DNA of 64,000 nucleotides from Trebouxia sp. TZW2008 (Eukaryota; Chlorophyta; Trebouxiophyceae; Trebouxiales; Trebouxiaceae). A model generated the notes under the pieces. That model was not told where the DNA came from and ran no database searches. It saw only the letters and a list, made by a program, of their open reading frames with translations. Of this stretch, positions 1 through 12,600 are shown piece by piece (the first letter of the stretch is position 1; the number at the start of each line of letters is the position of its first letter). Both the position numbers and the translations under genes were made by a program. The stretch is from NCBI GenBank assembly GCA_002118135.1, contig BDIU01000035.1, forward strand, positions 62,001 to 126,000. Reading direction: 5' to 3'.

Positions 1-24
1 GTCAGATTCTTGGGCACTCTGCAG

Positions 25-1644
25 GCAGACGACATATTTCAACCTTATCTTGACGTCTGTCCAGAACTTCTTCTTAGAGCACTCACTGTCTTCTGTGAAA
101 AAGTTCTGCGCAGGCGTCAAGATCGCTGCTTGTTTCAGCGTGACATCAGAACACAATAACTGACTGCAATGTGCCCATCAACACATGCGCATTGGCACGC
201 AAACTGCCATCTTGGACAGGCTGTGAGCTGGCTATCAGTACTTCTGCCTGATGCTGCAGCCTCGTACAGTTCATTTTGCAAGTATTATACACGTTGGCTA
301 GGCAGGCTCAGCAGGCCCAACTAGGTACGAACAGAAGCAATCAAGTGTCTCTTAACCAGTTCGATCATGTGCTAACCTAATCCAATTATATTGGACATGA
401 AGGGCAAATCATAGAATGTACATTCTTCTGTGCTCAGTAAACCTCTGCTGCATTCTGGCTGTGATTGCACAGTACGACAGCCAATCTTGAGTTGCCACAT
501 GGTCTGATCATCCTCTGTGACCCACATCAGTGCTCACAATGGACAATATCAAGGGCTCGCAGCAACACCTGAGCTCTTGAGACACAGGCAGTGTGACAAA
601 ATGAGCAGGCTTAGGTGCTTGTTTGTATGCTGCAGAATAATTGGGGCCGGCAACAAAAATCTGAACAAGATAGTGGAGATATTTGTCAAGGTGTTAGGCC
701 ATGGCACAGAGCTTGCAGAGGCCGAGACAGCTGACCAGATGGTTGTGCTGCTGACACAGATGCAAGGCTCCCTGCCTCCCCAGGTACTCACTGCTCATCT
801 CAATTGTTGACCGACCAACTTGTCATGGCCACAGCATCTGTTGCAAGCTGAAACATGATCGCAACGCCTGCTGGGACTATTCTGTAAATGTTGTTGACCC
901 AAATGCAAAGCTCCCTGCCTCCTCAGGTACTGCCTACTGATAGTTCATGTTTTGCAAAACCAAGCATCATTGCAATGCCTGCTAATGTCACGTCAACACT
1001 GCTACAGCATCACTTGCAACACCAGATGGTTGTGCTGCTCACACAGATGCAAGGCTCCCTACCCCCTCAATTATTTTGGCAACTTGTTCCAAAACAGTCT
1101 TTGGTGCCTTTTCTTTTTGTCAACTAGATGTTGTAAGTAGTAGAGCCTCAATCATGTCATTGTCACTTCTGAAGCACTGATGCAAAGAGCATCAACAATG
1201 GCTGGCCATGCTCTGATCCAGAGTCTGTGCTTTGCCTTTGACAAAATCAATTGCCTTGTCTTCAAGAGCAATAAAGAGACGCCACGGTCTATATCCGAGG
1301 CAAACATGCCTAACGGCAGAGAATTTTTCTTTTCTTTTCTGTTGAATTGCCTCTGAGCATCGCACCCTTTCATCAGCTGCACAGATCACTGCGTGACACG
1401 TTGGGAGAAATTTGTGCCTGATTGCAGGCCGCTGCTGTCAAGCAGTCTGTCTTGCATCACAGCCGGACTGTAGAGATGTCAGCTCCAAAACCGACAAGAT
1501 CAGTCACTATTGCCAATCATCTAAAGTCACTCCTGTACATGAACACATGTCTGCCTGTTGCAGGTATTTCAAGGCTTCTTCAGCAAGTTATCAGCAAAAG
1601 AGCGCAAGGAACTGCAGAACAGAATGTCTCGAAATGGCACATGA
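25..1644 (+). CDS. importin-5-like karyopherin beta, 3' end only (partial gene)
   Basis: Nuclear import receptor of the importin-beta/IPO5 (RanBP5) family; only its C-terminal HEAT-repeat end lies in the window. The clearest exon, 636-783, starts after a TGCAG acceptor and ends at CAG|GTACTC. It encodes a segment running from GAGNKNLNKIVEIF to MVVLLTQMQGSLPPQ, the layout of the last HEAT repeat in plant importin-5 (NLPKIV...MVNLLRQ.Q.TLPP). A short terminal exon 1564-1644 follows a GTTGCAG acceptor and encodes VFQGFFSKLSAKERKELQ... to a TGA, which fits the family's short tail. A weaker possible exon starts at 25 (ADDIFQPYLDVCPELLL). I could not join it to exon 636-783, so sequence between them is unresolved. 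Two damaged extra copies of the 700-783 segment lie in the following intron. Family assignment is fairly secure; the exon chain is incomplete. Confidence 0.6.
297..410 (+). repeat. dispersed repeat related to the element in the 37-kb GCP4 intron
   Basis: This stretch matches the right arm and right flank of the inverted-arm element at 37046-37460. Shared blocks include GCTCAGCAGGCCCA, AGCAATCAA.TGTCTC, TGCTAACCTAAT and TATTG.ACATG.AGGG, in the same order and spacing. It suggests a dispersed, probably non-autonomous mobile element. No partner inverted arm was seen beside this copy. Confidence 0.6.
888..1075 (+). repeat. two decayed copies of the importin C-terminal exon segment
   Basis: The stretch encoding VVLLTQMQGSLPPQ at about 736-783 recurs at about 891-926 (LLTQMQSSLPPQ, followed again by a GT donor-like GTACTG) and at about 1024-1068 (QMVVLLTQMQGSLPPQ, with no GT after it). 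The third copy has kept its amino-acid sequence but lost the splice donor. Neither extra copy is needed to reach the terminal exon at 1564. Confidence 0.75.
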
Positions 1645-2371
1645 AGGCTGCTGCAGAGTAGATTTGATCAGCTGCTATGATGTTTCTGAGATGTCACTGC
1701 CTTATCTTGTCAAGTAGTCAACATCTCCGGTCAGTCTGTCTGTCTTTCGTGTTCAGGTTGAGATTGCGTTGAGTTTGTGTGTCTTTTGCCCACAAGCTGT
1801 AGCTACTACTGCCAAGCATTATGCTGGAAGGAGCGGCTTCTCTGCATCAGGTAGCAATGAAGCATCAGAGCAGGTCTTGACTGGCTGCAGTTGTGGTCAG
1901 AAACAGCCTGTGCCTGAGGTCACAACCTAGCTGCTTCAATTGAGCAACTGCATGCATGCAGAACACAAAGGCATGCTCGTTTGCGATGCAGACGCTGAGA
2001 CATATGCAGCTCTTTGCTTGACATTAATGTTAGTCACGTGTGGAGCAATGCACGCTGGCCTCGAGCTCGTTTTAAAAGTGTGCCTTGCTGATGTTGATTG
2101 CATTGCTGATGGTCTCCAGGCCCTGACAGAATGTCCTTTTTTTGTCTACACCCGTGCATGAGGGAGATTAACGCCTTTGACAAAAGAGCATCTCAGCTCT
2201 TCAGTCTACCTGGACTACATGACATTGCAATGATTATCATGAACACTTACAAGAGCACCACAGGGGCGTTTGATGGAATGACACTCTGATCAATGCGTGT
2301 TGAATTGAGGCAAATGTGGCAGCCAAAGAATAACAGCAAAAGTCAGAGAGGGGAGATTCTGTGGTGTCTAC
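1645..2371. other. convergent 3' intergenic region
   Basis: This lies between the stop of the importin gene (+) and the stop of the EXD-like gene (-). No exon with family resemblance was found on either strand. The short open frames here lack splice context and similarity to known families. It presumably holds the two 3' UTRs. Confidence 0.5.
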
Positions 2372-5300
2372 TTATAAGCTATGGGCACTCTGATTGTGGC
2401 CTGTTGCTGCACAATTTGTCACTGCAACACCGCTGCTGCCTAATCTATCCTTCAGCTGCTGAGCCAGAATGAATAGCTGGCTCACACCAGCACAAGCATT
2501 TTCCAGCTTACTTGGCTGCAGTGGTCGGTCTGTCCAGTACTCCTGGATGCGTGTATACCCAGCTGCAAGAGCAAAAGCAGAGCTTACAATTGTGCGACTG
2601 AATTGATCAATGAACAGCGTCTGCAGTCCCAGCAAAGGACCCAGATGTGGTTTATTCTACCTTGACATGAACTGCAGCTGGATCAGGCCATGGTTGAGCA
2701 GACTCGTCATGCCACCATTCTGTGCAACAGGTGACCAAACTGAGCACTTCCGGTCAGCACATGACATCAATCACTTGGCACTTGCAATTTTGATGACATT
2801 TGAGGGTCTCGCCAAAAGCAGCATGTACTGCCTGACCACGCAGCATTTAAGAACTCAGTCCTACCTTTTCTGTCATACCCAAAGCTCAACCCGAACTCGT
2901 CTGAAAGGTCCTCCAAACAGGGTTTGATCCTTGAGCTGAAGCCATACTTGCCGTCACTAGCTTTCTCTTGCAGCGCTGCATCTATATCGTGAGCCACCTG
3001 CAAGCCCGCCGACAACATCTTTCACAGTGTGTCTGCCAAAACGTAACAGGGTTGGCAATCACACCAAGCGCATCTTGCCACAGACTTCAGCAGAAGCCAA
3101 ATCTACAAGCTTGTGCATCAGACAGAAGACACAGTGCCTCACAAGTCACTTGCGTACATGATACAGAGCACTACTGATGACATCAAGAACCAGCAGGTCC
3201 ATCACTGCTTTCCATAGAAAGTTGCCAAACAGCAGGTTCAGGGCTTTGAGGCTGACCTCAAGAAATCTAATGCTCAACACACAAGCGTAACAAGTCTTAT
3301 ACGGTGTCATCCACATCATCGCCCAAGTGGAAAGCCATGCAAGCACATGCAAATCGTCTTCTATACCATGGTGTCAAAGACTCCACACAAGCGGATCTTG
3401 AGCTGATGGTACACTGCTGTCACAGCGGCGTAGCTGTCATGCATGATCTTCTCAATGTCAGGTCTCTCCAGCAGCTGTCTTAGTCCAATGCGGCGTCGCA
3501 CCACTGTCTTTACCTCTGGCAAAGTTAGATCAAAGATGTAGCAGTCAGGGCCAGTGCACACCTGCACACACGCACACACATGACATTGAGCGAGAACTGA
3601 AGCAGTGAAGTTTTGATCTTCAAAGACCAGATGCAAAGTCCTATGCAGCCGCACCACTAATTGGCCCTGTGTAGTTCTTGGGTCAAAGATGTAGCAGACA
3701 GACTTAGTGCAGACCTACACACCAAGGAATGCTAGGTCTGTAATGGTGTACATGTGTCATGTGGCGACAGCAGTCAATGTCAGGCTGCTTTAGCAGCTGC
3801 CACAGTGCTGTGCAGCGCCACAGCACTGCTTGTACCTCAGGTACGGGGAGATCAAAGATGTAGCTGTCAGAACCACCTGTACTCAGAGCATGCAGCTTGC
3901 CTACGCCAGATAGCACACCTGCGTTGTCATACCTGAAAAGCGTGTATGAGTGGCTCCAACGCAAATGTACCTAGCTGGCCGTGCTGAGCCTGTCTGGCAT
4001 GCGCTTTGAATGGACGAGATGATCGAGACACAAGCATTTGATACAGTGCTGGCTGAATGACAGTGTATCCTATCTGAAAAGCTATCAGGAGTGTCACCTG
4101 GAGTAGCAGGATGGGGTCATCTTGGCCCCCTCCAAGGCCTTCACAGCTGATGGCAACACTGCTGAATGCCTTGATGTGCTCCACAGCAGATTCTGCTGCT
4201 TCGGCAACCTCAATTAGCTTGATCTACGACAGATCAGGAGGCTTATTGGTGTGCTGCACATCAAAGTTTTGCTCGTCCAGCAGCATGCAATCAATATGAC
4301 CAACAATAGAAAACCAAGCTGCCTGCCAAGGAAAGTATTGACACCAAGTTGCTGGCAGTGACTCATAAGCATACATTGTTGTGTTCAAATGAGCAGCTGC
4401 ATTGCAGCAGGCATCACTAAATCCGCTGAAACCACTGAAGAGTCACCAAGTTTGTGCTTCAAGTGAGGCCAGTACCCTGTGCTGACTCTCAGCAGCATAC
4501 ACTCGAACATTCTAGCGATCTGTTGCAGATGTCCCTAAAATGCATGCCAGCCAAGCTGTTGCTGCAGCAGCCCATACAGTGTCCAGCAGAATGTCACAAG
4601 GAAGGATTTTGCATCACCTCTAAGTTTGTCACATCATCAAGAGCACCCACAAGTTGTGCCAGACTGTTTACGCAGCAATCACCACGATGTGAATGCGCGC
4701 AACTGACACGAAGACCTTTTGTGCATCACCTCTGGCTGTGTCACATCAACAGCAGCACCCACTAGATGTGCCAGACTGTTGCTGCAGCAGACCACACAGC
4801 ATGCAGTTCATTGGAATGACACAAGGGATGCTGTTGCGTTACCTCTGGCACTGTCACATTCACAGATGCATCCACCACTACTGTCTGCTGTGCTGGGCTG
4901 CCCTCAATTACTGGCTTGGCTTCTGAAGAGTCACGCTTGGCTTCTGCGCCCTTTGCTCCCGCATCCCCTGCCTCTTCTTCTGCTGCTACCTCATCCCATG
5001 CCGCTTCATCCCATGCTTTTGCAACCCCTGCGTCTCCATCCCATGCTTTTGTGTCCCCTGCTTCTTCGTCCCATGCTTGTTCCCCACCTGCTTCTTCACC
5101 CCACGCTTCTTCCTTTGCTGCTGCCTGAGCTTCTTCTTCAACTGACAGATTGACTTGTGTCTCTTGATCATGGGTGAGAGGTGAGTCAGAAAGCTGGGGC
5201 ATGTCCACTTGAACGCCTTGATCTTGCATCCACACATGCTCTGTCTGACAACCTGCATGCTGTACTGTGGGCTGTGCCTTTGATTGATAGCGCTTGTACG

Positions 5301-7166
5301 CCTCATGATCTGCTAGCTTGACATAGATGGTGGCGCCTACTTTTGCAACATGCAAGTCTGGATCATCACTGGTTGTATTGGTAGACTTTGAGGCACCCAT
5401 GTCGGTGGACTTAAAGGCACTTTCATTGGTAGACTTTGAGGCACCTGTTTTGGTGGACTTTGCAGCACCTGGGACTGCGATTATCTGAGCTTTGGCTATC
5501 TGACTGATTGAAGTGCTGGTCGACTTTGCTCTTTCCAGTACGTATGGTAGGTAGCTGTCTGGAACAGTGCCTCGCAGTTGAGGTGCAGTTGCAGAACGTG
5601 CAAGGCTGTCTGTGACTAAGCCTTGTGTGGCTGCTGTACTATCTGTGACTAACCCTTCTGGGCGTGTCAGACTGTCAGTGACTAACCCTTGCGGGCGTGG
5701 CAGGCTGTCTGTGACTAAGTCTTGTGTGCGCGGTTTGGCTGTCTGATATGAAGGCGGCGTGGCAGAAGCAAAGGGCAGGCTGTTTGCAGGCTGCCTGGGT
5801 GCAAGTGGCATAGCTGGCTGCGTGGACTGGGACTGATTTGGCATGCGTGTAGTTTGCATATTTCTTGCATTTCTTCTGAAAGTGTTGGTCCTTGGCATAG
5901 TTGGTATCGGCATACTGGCTGGTGGTAGTTCTGTTGCTGAAAAGCGTAAGCTCTTGCGTGCATGCAAACTTTGTCTGTCTGGAACAGATGCCTGCCTGCC
6001 TGGAGGTGGGGGAGGAGGCATCTGCATGTGCCCAAGCTGACTCATCTGTGCTGAATACGCATGCATGTGCGCTGTCTCTGGCTGCATGTTGCCAAATGTG
6101 TGAATCATTACATTAGCTGCTGCTGCTCTGGCTAGAAGCCCTGACATCTCAGCTTGTGTTATTGTGACTAGGGACAGGTTTGCATGGCTTGGAAGGGCCC
6201 TGGAGTAGTCAGCGTGTGTTGGGGCCAAAGGTGGCCTGCTGGACGCTGTTGGTTTGACCTGCGACAGACACACTAATCGTGTATATCAAATTGCTTGCTT
6301 TCTTTGCGCATGGACTTTTTGGTGTGTGTTAACCCTGAATGCTTGTGGTGCAAGCTTTGCTGTGCAGTCACTGTGAGCTGGGGTTAGGTCATTGAGCAGG
6401 CTGATGACTCTCAGCAAATGGGGCTTGCTGTAACCTGCAAAATTTGGCAGCCTTTCTTCAGCAGCAGCAGCATGATGTGCTACTTCGAGTCAAATGCAGC
6501 GTTCTGTTGTGTGCGACCACACTGCAGATTGAGTGGTGCATGTTTGACAAGGCTACAAACTTGATGCTGTACAGACAGGATCTTGGCATGCGTTTGGAAA
6601 GTGCAGGCACACAAGCCAGTCATTGGTGTTTTGCACACAGGAAGTGGTCATTGCATCATGCCCACAAGCACGCTCATTACCTGCTTGTTGCTGCTGACAG
6701 GCCCATTCTCTCTGTGCAAATCACCTGGGGGCTTGACAGCATGTGCCTCCTTTGACTTGGCAGCTGCTTCTTGGCTCTGAGCAATAAGACTGGCATCCCA
6801 GGGGTCCTGCAGCTGCTGTGCTAGCTTGAGGCCTTGACGAGCAAAGCTTGCCTTTGCTGCATACTCCTTCCTCTGAGACTCTGACTGTTTGCTGTTTGGA
6901 GTTGGTGCACCGTGTGGGTTTGCAGGCTTTGATGCCAAGATCTCTTCAGCTGCGCTACTGCTACCAGCTGCAGCTTGTTGCTTCTTTGCGTCAAGCTTGA
7001 CTGGCACATATGGCACAGCGTGTGGGTTTACATCAAGCTTGAATGGCACCTGGGGCGCAGCATGTGGGTTTGGATTGGGCTTGGCTGGCACATAAGGCGG
7101 AGCTTGTGGATTGTATGTATACTGTTGATCTTTTGAAGGTGCATGCTGTTCAAGAGGATTGCCCAT
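2372..7166 (-). CDS. 3'-5' exonuclease-domain (EXD-like, DEDD fold) protein, probably catalytically impaired
   Basis: The C-terminal half follows the EXD1/Egalitarian-type 3'-5' exonuclease fold. Exon 4223-4098 encodes IKLIEVAEAAESAVEHIKAF then SSVAISCEGLGGGQDDPILLLQ (Exo I region). Exon ~3565-3367 encodes VCTGPDCYIFDL, then GLRQLLERPDIEKIMHDSYAAV and YHQLKIRLCGVFDTM (Exo II region). Exon ~3000-2880 holds AHDIDAALQEK...FGLSFGYDRK. The last exon holds YWTDRPLQPSKLENACAGVSQLF (Exo III region) and ends at a TAA at 2372. In active relatives Exo I reads D-x-E, Exo II has a second Asp after HD, and Exo III has AAxDV. Here these appear as SCE, HDSYAAV and CAGV, so most metal-binding acids are missing. 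The N-terminal half (ATG about 7166; large exon about 6262-4840) is low-complexity, with NPHA..VP, LVTDS and KST repeats and an Asp/Glu/Ala/Trp-rich stretch. The 5' exon joins are uncertain. It could be a pseudoenzyme or a decaying gene. Confidence 0.6.
3670..3890 (-). repeat. two decayed copies of the EXD Exo II exon
   Basis: Upstream of the intact exon (~3565-3367, minus strand) lie two more copies. One spans about 3890-3770 (SDSYIFDLPVPEVQAV... then LLKQPDIDCCRHMTH, frame lost after the DI). A shorter one at about 3712-3670 encodes VCTKSVCYIFD after a TAG acceptor-like site. All three share the C/S-YIFDL core and the same splice-acceptor position, so they arose by tandem duplication of an exon with its flank. 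Confidence 0.7.
5375..5745 (-). repeat. coding minisatellites in the EXD-like gene
   Basis: Two adjacent in-frame repeat arrays lie in the large 5' exon. About 5600-5735 holds four units of an 11-residue motif with core GLVTDS (DLVTDSLPRPQ, GLVTDSLTRPE, and so on). About 5380-5475 holds four units around the core KST(N/D/K)xxA. Both keep the reading frame, and the units differ by several substitutions, so they are not very recent. Confidence 0.75.
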
Positions 7167-9639
7167 GTTGAAGACTTGAGCATATGGGTGTTTGCTGGAG
7201 TCAAGCTGGCGTCCAATGGGAACGGGAATGCTGTCTTACAGGACAAGGATGCTCAGCAATGAACATTTCATGGCAAAGCTTGCTGTCTGCCTGCAATGAC
7301 AGAACAAAAACTATGTCAGGCTGTGAGACTGTTTCTATTGTTGTTTCTAGTGCTAACAGCAATGCAATGATGTCCAGCTGTGGCAACAGCAGCGAGTCAG
7401 AACCATCAAGAGATTGCGAACAGATCATGATGCCAAACAATGCTTCAAAGAAGTGCAGCACGTCAAACTCAAGCGATGGTGTCGCGGGCGCCAAGAGAGA
7501 CAAGTACAGGCCCGTAGGGGGCGACAGGCCACGCCAGAGGCGGAATTTGCTGTATTGCTGCACGCTTGTGCAACGCAAACATTCGTGACGACCTTGTTGA
7601 CCGGCTGAGTCCTGTTGCAAGCTGAAAGACTGCGCTTACCTTCAAACAAAAGAACCTTGCTTCAGTGACCGCGTTCCTCAGCTGAAGGTGAGCTGCGGTG
7701 AATTGACGGCCAGTGTTCCAGCTGTATCAAAGCCGCGCTGATTGCTGTTTGGCAGTGCTTGATGATGTTCAACTTGTTTGGCATGTTGCCCATGTGCTGT
7801 TTCTGTAAGTCAGATTCCAGTGCAGCGTTGAGTCATCGCTCGGCAATAAACATTGGACGGACCAAGCCAAACTTTGGCTGGCCACACAGAGCTGCCGCAC
7901 GCACAGAGCCACGACGCCGTCTAGCATGCTGCGCAGCCTGCTGGTGGGTGTGCAATGCATGCTGCACTATGGTGACCTTTGGCCACTTGATCTGATGGTC
8001 AGCAACTGACACCTCTAGATCTGCATGGAGTGATTGGCATCATATGCAGTGCAAGCATCTGGGTCTGGCATGATATGCAGGCAATGACTGCTGTACCATG
8101 TATAGTCTGTTGTTAACTCTCAGTGCCTGGCACATGACGATCAAGCATGTTTCAACCAATTGCAATGGTGGATGGCATGACGATTGCGTATATGCATAGG
8201 GATACAGGCATGGCCATTCTCTGAGCGTGGTGTGGACAGGATGGTAGTGACGATGTCAGGCAGGCACTCATCGTGGCAGACAGGGCTGGACTTAGCAGCA
8301 AGCCCCTGAAATGCAAGTTATAATCAACACAAAGTCATGATGCCAGGACTGCCAAAACAGAAAAGCCAGGTCCTCACATGCAAAGACAAAGACCAAATTG
8401 AGCAATACTGCAGTCATGGTCAATACTGATGGTATCAACCTAGCTGCTACCCATGTGTGACAATGGCTTCTGCACTTCAGCAAGTCACAAGCAAGAACCC
8501 CTGCCAGCACGCATGCAGGTCAGGCAGGATAATCAGTGTGCATGTGCGCTGCCGTTGCCCTGACAAGCTTGCTGGGGTGTTCAGCAACTCTGCTGCTGAT
8601 GATTCCGACTCCAGCTTGTTCATGCATACAGCTGATGCATGTCAGGTGTGATGCATATCAAGGGGCAAGCAGCTCCTCTTGATATGCAGGAGCTCTTGTT
8701 ATGAGATGAAACACAACAAGAGGATACCACTAGCAGCAGGTCATAGCTGCATGCACGTAGCCGCATGCAGCAAGGGGTTGACACAAAGAAGGCTATGGGA
8801 TGCAGCATGTGCACAATTAGCTTGGCACACCTAGCCTGTGCATACACAGGCTGCAAAGCATACACATTCTCAGGCCCTTGCTCACTTGTGGGCTCATGTG
8901 AACAAGCTGTACAGTTCATAGACAGCCCATGCACTCAAACTTGTTCTACATTGCAAGTCTCAAGCCAGTATACTGTACTGCGCTTCAGCTACAAAGCATA
9001 GCCACTGCCTTCAAAGGCAGCACTAAAGCTTACACCACTGACATGAAGGCCTAGCGCCACTGTACTGACGAACAATTGGCGGATCACTGCAGGTCTACAG
9101 GTATAAGAAAGCTGCCTTGCCAGCCAAGAGCGCTTCCTGAGCTACATCTAATTGATCAGCTCTGCTGGCAAGCGGACAACCTGCACGCAAGCAGCATTCC
9201 TGCTTGAAAACTTTAAGGGCGAACATTTCTGCCCACCAGCATCGAAGCGGCACCAGCACAACATTCCACGAAACGATCCATCCCTCTTGCGACAGTCTGC
9301 ATGCATGCATATGGCTGTTGCAACTGACATTCTTGACCTTGACCTAACCTCGAGGTTTGACGAGGCACGTCTGTCTTCGTGCAACTCGGAAGGGCAGCAG
9401 CTTGTACTTCATGTAGGTCCTGGATCAACCGAGGACGTCGATTGCATAGTTCGACAAACTTCCGCTTGTTTTCAAGCTGAGTTCTGACCTTTGATCGCAG
9501 AGTTCGACCTGTTACAGCCTTGCGTCCGGTCGTGACAAGTGTCAGCCAGTCGACGTTCACCTCGCATTGAGTCTGACGAAACAAAACACAAATCACATCC
9601 AAGCCTGCAAGCGCCCTTGACTAGACTGTCAAGAACACG
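7167..9639. other. 2.5-kb divergent intergenic region, no gene recognised
   Basis: This region separates the 5' end of the EXD-like gene (-) from the MTV1-like start (+). A 139-codon frame on the minus strand (7620-7201) reads fairly smoothly, including SQPDIVFVLSLQ, and could be an unrecognised 5' exon of the EXD-like gene. No splice join supports this. Nothing else had family resemblance. Promoters of both genes should lie here. Confidence 0.4.
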
Positions 9640-12600
9640 ATGTTTGCAAAAATAGCCAACAATCGCAAGCTGGAAGAGGCAACCTCGGCGAAGGACGATG
9701 TTGCGCCAAGTAAGAGCTGACAGCGCTGTTGTTTTCCACAGCATGTCATAGCTCTCAACTTACGACTTCGTCGCAGTGTACGTCCTGGATGAAATTGCAC
9801 AACTTGCTAGTGGAGGTGGTGAAGTAGCACAGTCTTTGGCAGAAGCAAGCATCAAGAGACTGAGCAACAGGTCTCCCATTGTGAAACAAAAGGTAACTTG
9901 TCTTCCAATTGCAGTACTTTAATGGTCTTGCAGGCATACAATAAGCAGTGATTGCCATTTGCAGGCGCTGAGGCTGATCAAACATGTCAGCAATAAGGGT
10001 GCAGTTGAGTATCGACGTGCTATATGCAAACAAGCCAAGGACATCAGGTCTGCGCAAGAGTCTCACTGTGGTGCACATGCCCAAAATCAGATGCACATGC
10101 AGAGCTCATCAGAAATCTTGCTTGCAGGGAGCTTCAGCACTACAGAGGCGACCCAGACCCTTTCAAGGGGGACGTGTTGAACCAGAAGGTCAGGGACGCA
10201 GCCAAAGGGACATTAGATGCCATCTTTCAAGCAACTGACACCAATTATAGTGCCAGCAGCTCAAAGCCTACACTGACAGTAAGCCATCTGACCCACCAGA
10301 GCTTTCGCTTCTCTCCTGTCGCTCCCAGGTCATGTCAGTTTACGGCATTTCAGGGCTTGAAGGTTGTTAATGCTCAAATCATTTTTCTGAGCATCGGCAT
10401 GCAGTTGCACCTGCATGCTTGTGCAATTTGCCAGGCGCTTTGGTTGATCCTGCTTCATACAAGGTCGCTGCCACGAAGCCTTTGTATGGAGGCAATTGCA
10501 CATCAAAGCGTTGGTTTATAAGAGCGGTTGCCCCTAGAAGCTTTTGCTCATAGAAGTAATTGTGCTGGACCCTCTGCAGAACCGCATACAAGGCTTTGGC
10601 AGCACCAATCCTGGAGACTCAGATCATGGCTCATCCAGCAGAGGCAACATGAGCAGCTACAGTGGTGGCTTCAGCAACAGCAGTAGCAGCCACACCAATG
10701 GCAACAGCTCAGGAGGGGGTATGGTAGGGTTTGGCAACCCACGCTTCAACAATGCTTCATCTGGCAAGCCTGCTGCTAGCTCTGGCCCTAGCAAGTGGCT
10801 GCCAGCTAGTGTTGCCAACAAGCTGGACAACTTGAACATGCTGCCCAAAGATAGAACAGGTGGCTTGCGCTTTGAGGTAGGCTTGTTCCAATCGGGACTG
10901 CATACATGAGCAGTTGCCTTTGCACAGAGGGTCTCTGAAATGTCATGCCTCTTGCATGCCAAATGTATGCTGCCCAACTGCTGCTGCAGCTGACAGAAAC
11001 CCACTGAGTGACATTGCGTGAGTGTTTATCCTGTTGCAAGGGTCATACAGCTTTGTGCATGATGCAAGCTGTTCTGTCAGCGCGTTTGCAGATGATGTTG
11101 CGCCTGTCTACATTTTGTCAGCATTTGTCATTGTGTGCCGTCAGCATGATGCTGCTGAACACGCTGGCGGAAGATGCTGGAGATTTGGTGGCTTGCCAGC
11201 CTAGCTCACCAGATGTTATCAAAATTCCAGGGTTTTCATGCCATGTTTCAGGGCAATCATGGCTACAGCAGTGGTGACGACAGCCCACAGCGCCACAGCA
11301 GTAATAGCAGCTACACACGGCCTCCTATGCCTTCAGAGAGCCAGCGCCCTGCCCTTGCAAGCACATCCACTCGCTCCTACTCCCAGGCTAGCCCTTCAGG
11401 CAAGACTGCACCAAACCCATTGCATTGAACACATGCTGTTTCTCACTTTGGTGATGCATGTTTCGCACTTTGGTGATGCATGTACGCTGCAATGGTGTCT
11501 TTGCATCCACCTCCACTCCCAGGCTAGCCCTTCAGGCAAGACTGCACCAAACCCATTGCATTGAACACATGCTGTTTCTCACTTTGGTGATGCATGTTTC
11601 GCACTTTGGTGATGCATGTATGCTGCAATGGTGTCTTTGCATCCACCTCCACTCCCAGGCTAGCCCTTCAGGCAAGACTGCATCAAACCCATTGCATTGA
11701 ACACATGCTGTTTCTCACTTTGGTGATGCATGTTTTGCACTTTGGTGATGCATGTACACTGCAATGAAAAGCTTGCCTTCACCTCCAACTGCTCCTAGTC
11801 CCAGGCGTACCCTTTAGGCAAGAATGCACCACAACAGTCCTATATCACATCTGCGCAATTGTTGCTGATGCTTGCATGCTTCTGTTGCATTAGAGAGGGA
11901 CATACAAAGATTTGGCTGCTATTGATCAATGTAATGAGTTGTAGCCTCAAATGCCAGAACTCCTCTCAGTGTCTTCACAGTTAGGCACTGTTTGTGATGT
12001 TGTTGCTAGCACTGGTCTCTGTCCGCAATCTGTGCATCATTCATTTTGCGTTTTGATTAGATATGTGCTCGCAGGCAGAACAGGCGATGAAGCTCAGCTG
12101 GTGAATGACATGCGTACACCTAGAGGGTTAATGGCCCAGTCAGACAGGGAGGAGTTGAGGCTGTGAGTCGAGACGGCTGCCTCGGTGACATGCAGCCAGG
12201 ACAGTCCTCAGCTTGTGCGTCTTGTGTTTTCAATCATTTCTCACCATCATATGATTGTGTTTGCAGGCAGAACAGGGGATGAGGCTCTGAATGACATGTG
12301 AACCCCGGGAGGGAGTTGAGGACACAGCCAGAAAGGAAGGACGTGATGCTTTTTGTGTCAATGGTGCTGAGAATGCCGACATTTCTGCATTGTCCATCAT
12401 TCTATGCACTTTACACATGCTGTAATATGACCGCAGGCAGAACAGGGGATGAGGCTCAGCTGGTGAATGACATGTGTACTCCTGGAGGGTTGAGGGCGCA
12501 GCCAGACAGAGAGGACCTGAGGCTGTTTGTGGAGAATGCTGCCTCTTTGAATGGCACCACAGTAGCAGAGCTGCTGCAGGCCAAAATGGTGAGCTTAATG

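Noticed and set aside
7201..7620. 139-codon minus-strand frame
   Set aside because: Reads smoothly but no family resemblance, no splice link to the EXD-like gene and an equally long frame on the other strand.
11385..11810. CRISPR-like array of direct repeats
   Set aside because: Units are contiguous 136-bp tandem copies without spacers, inside a eukaryotic gene.
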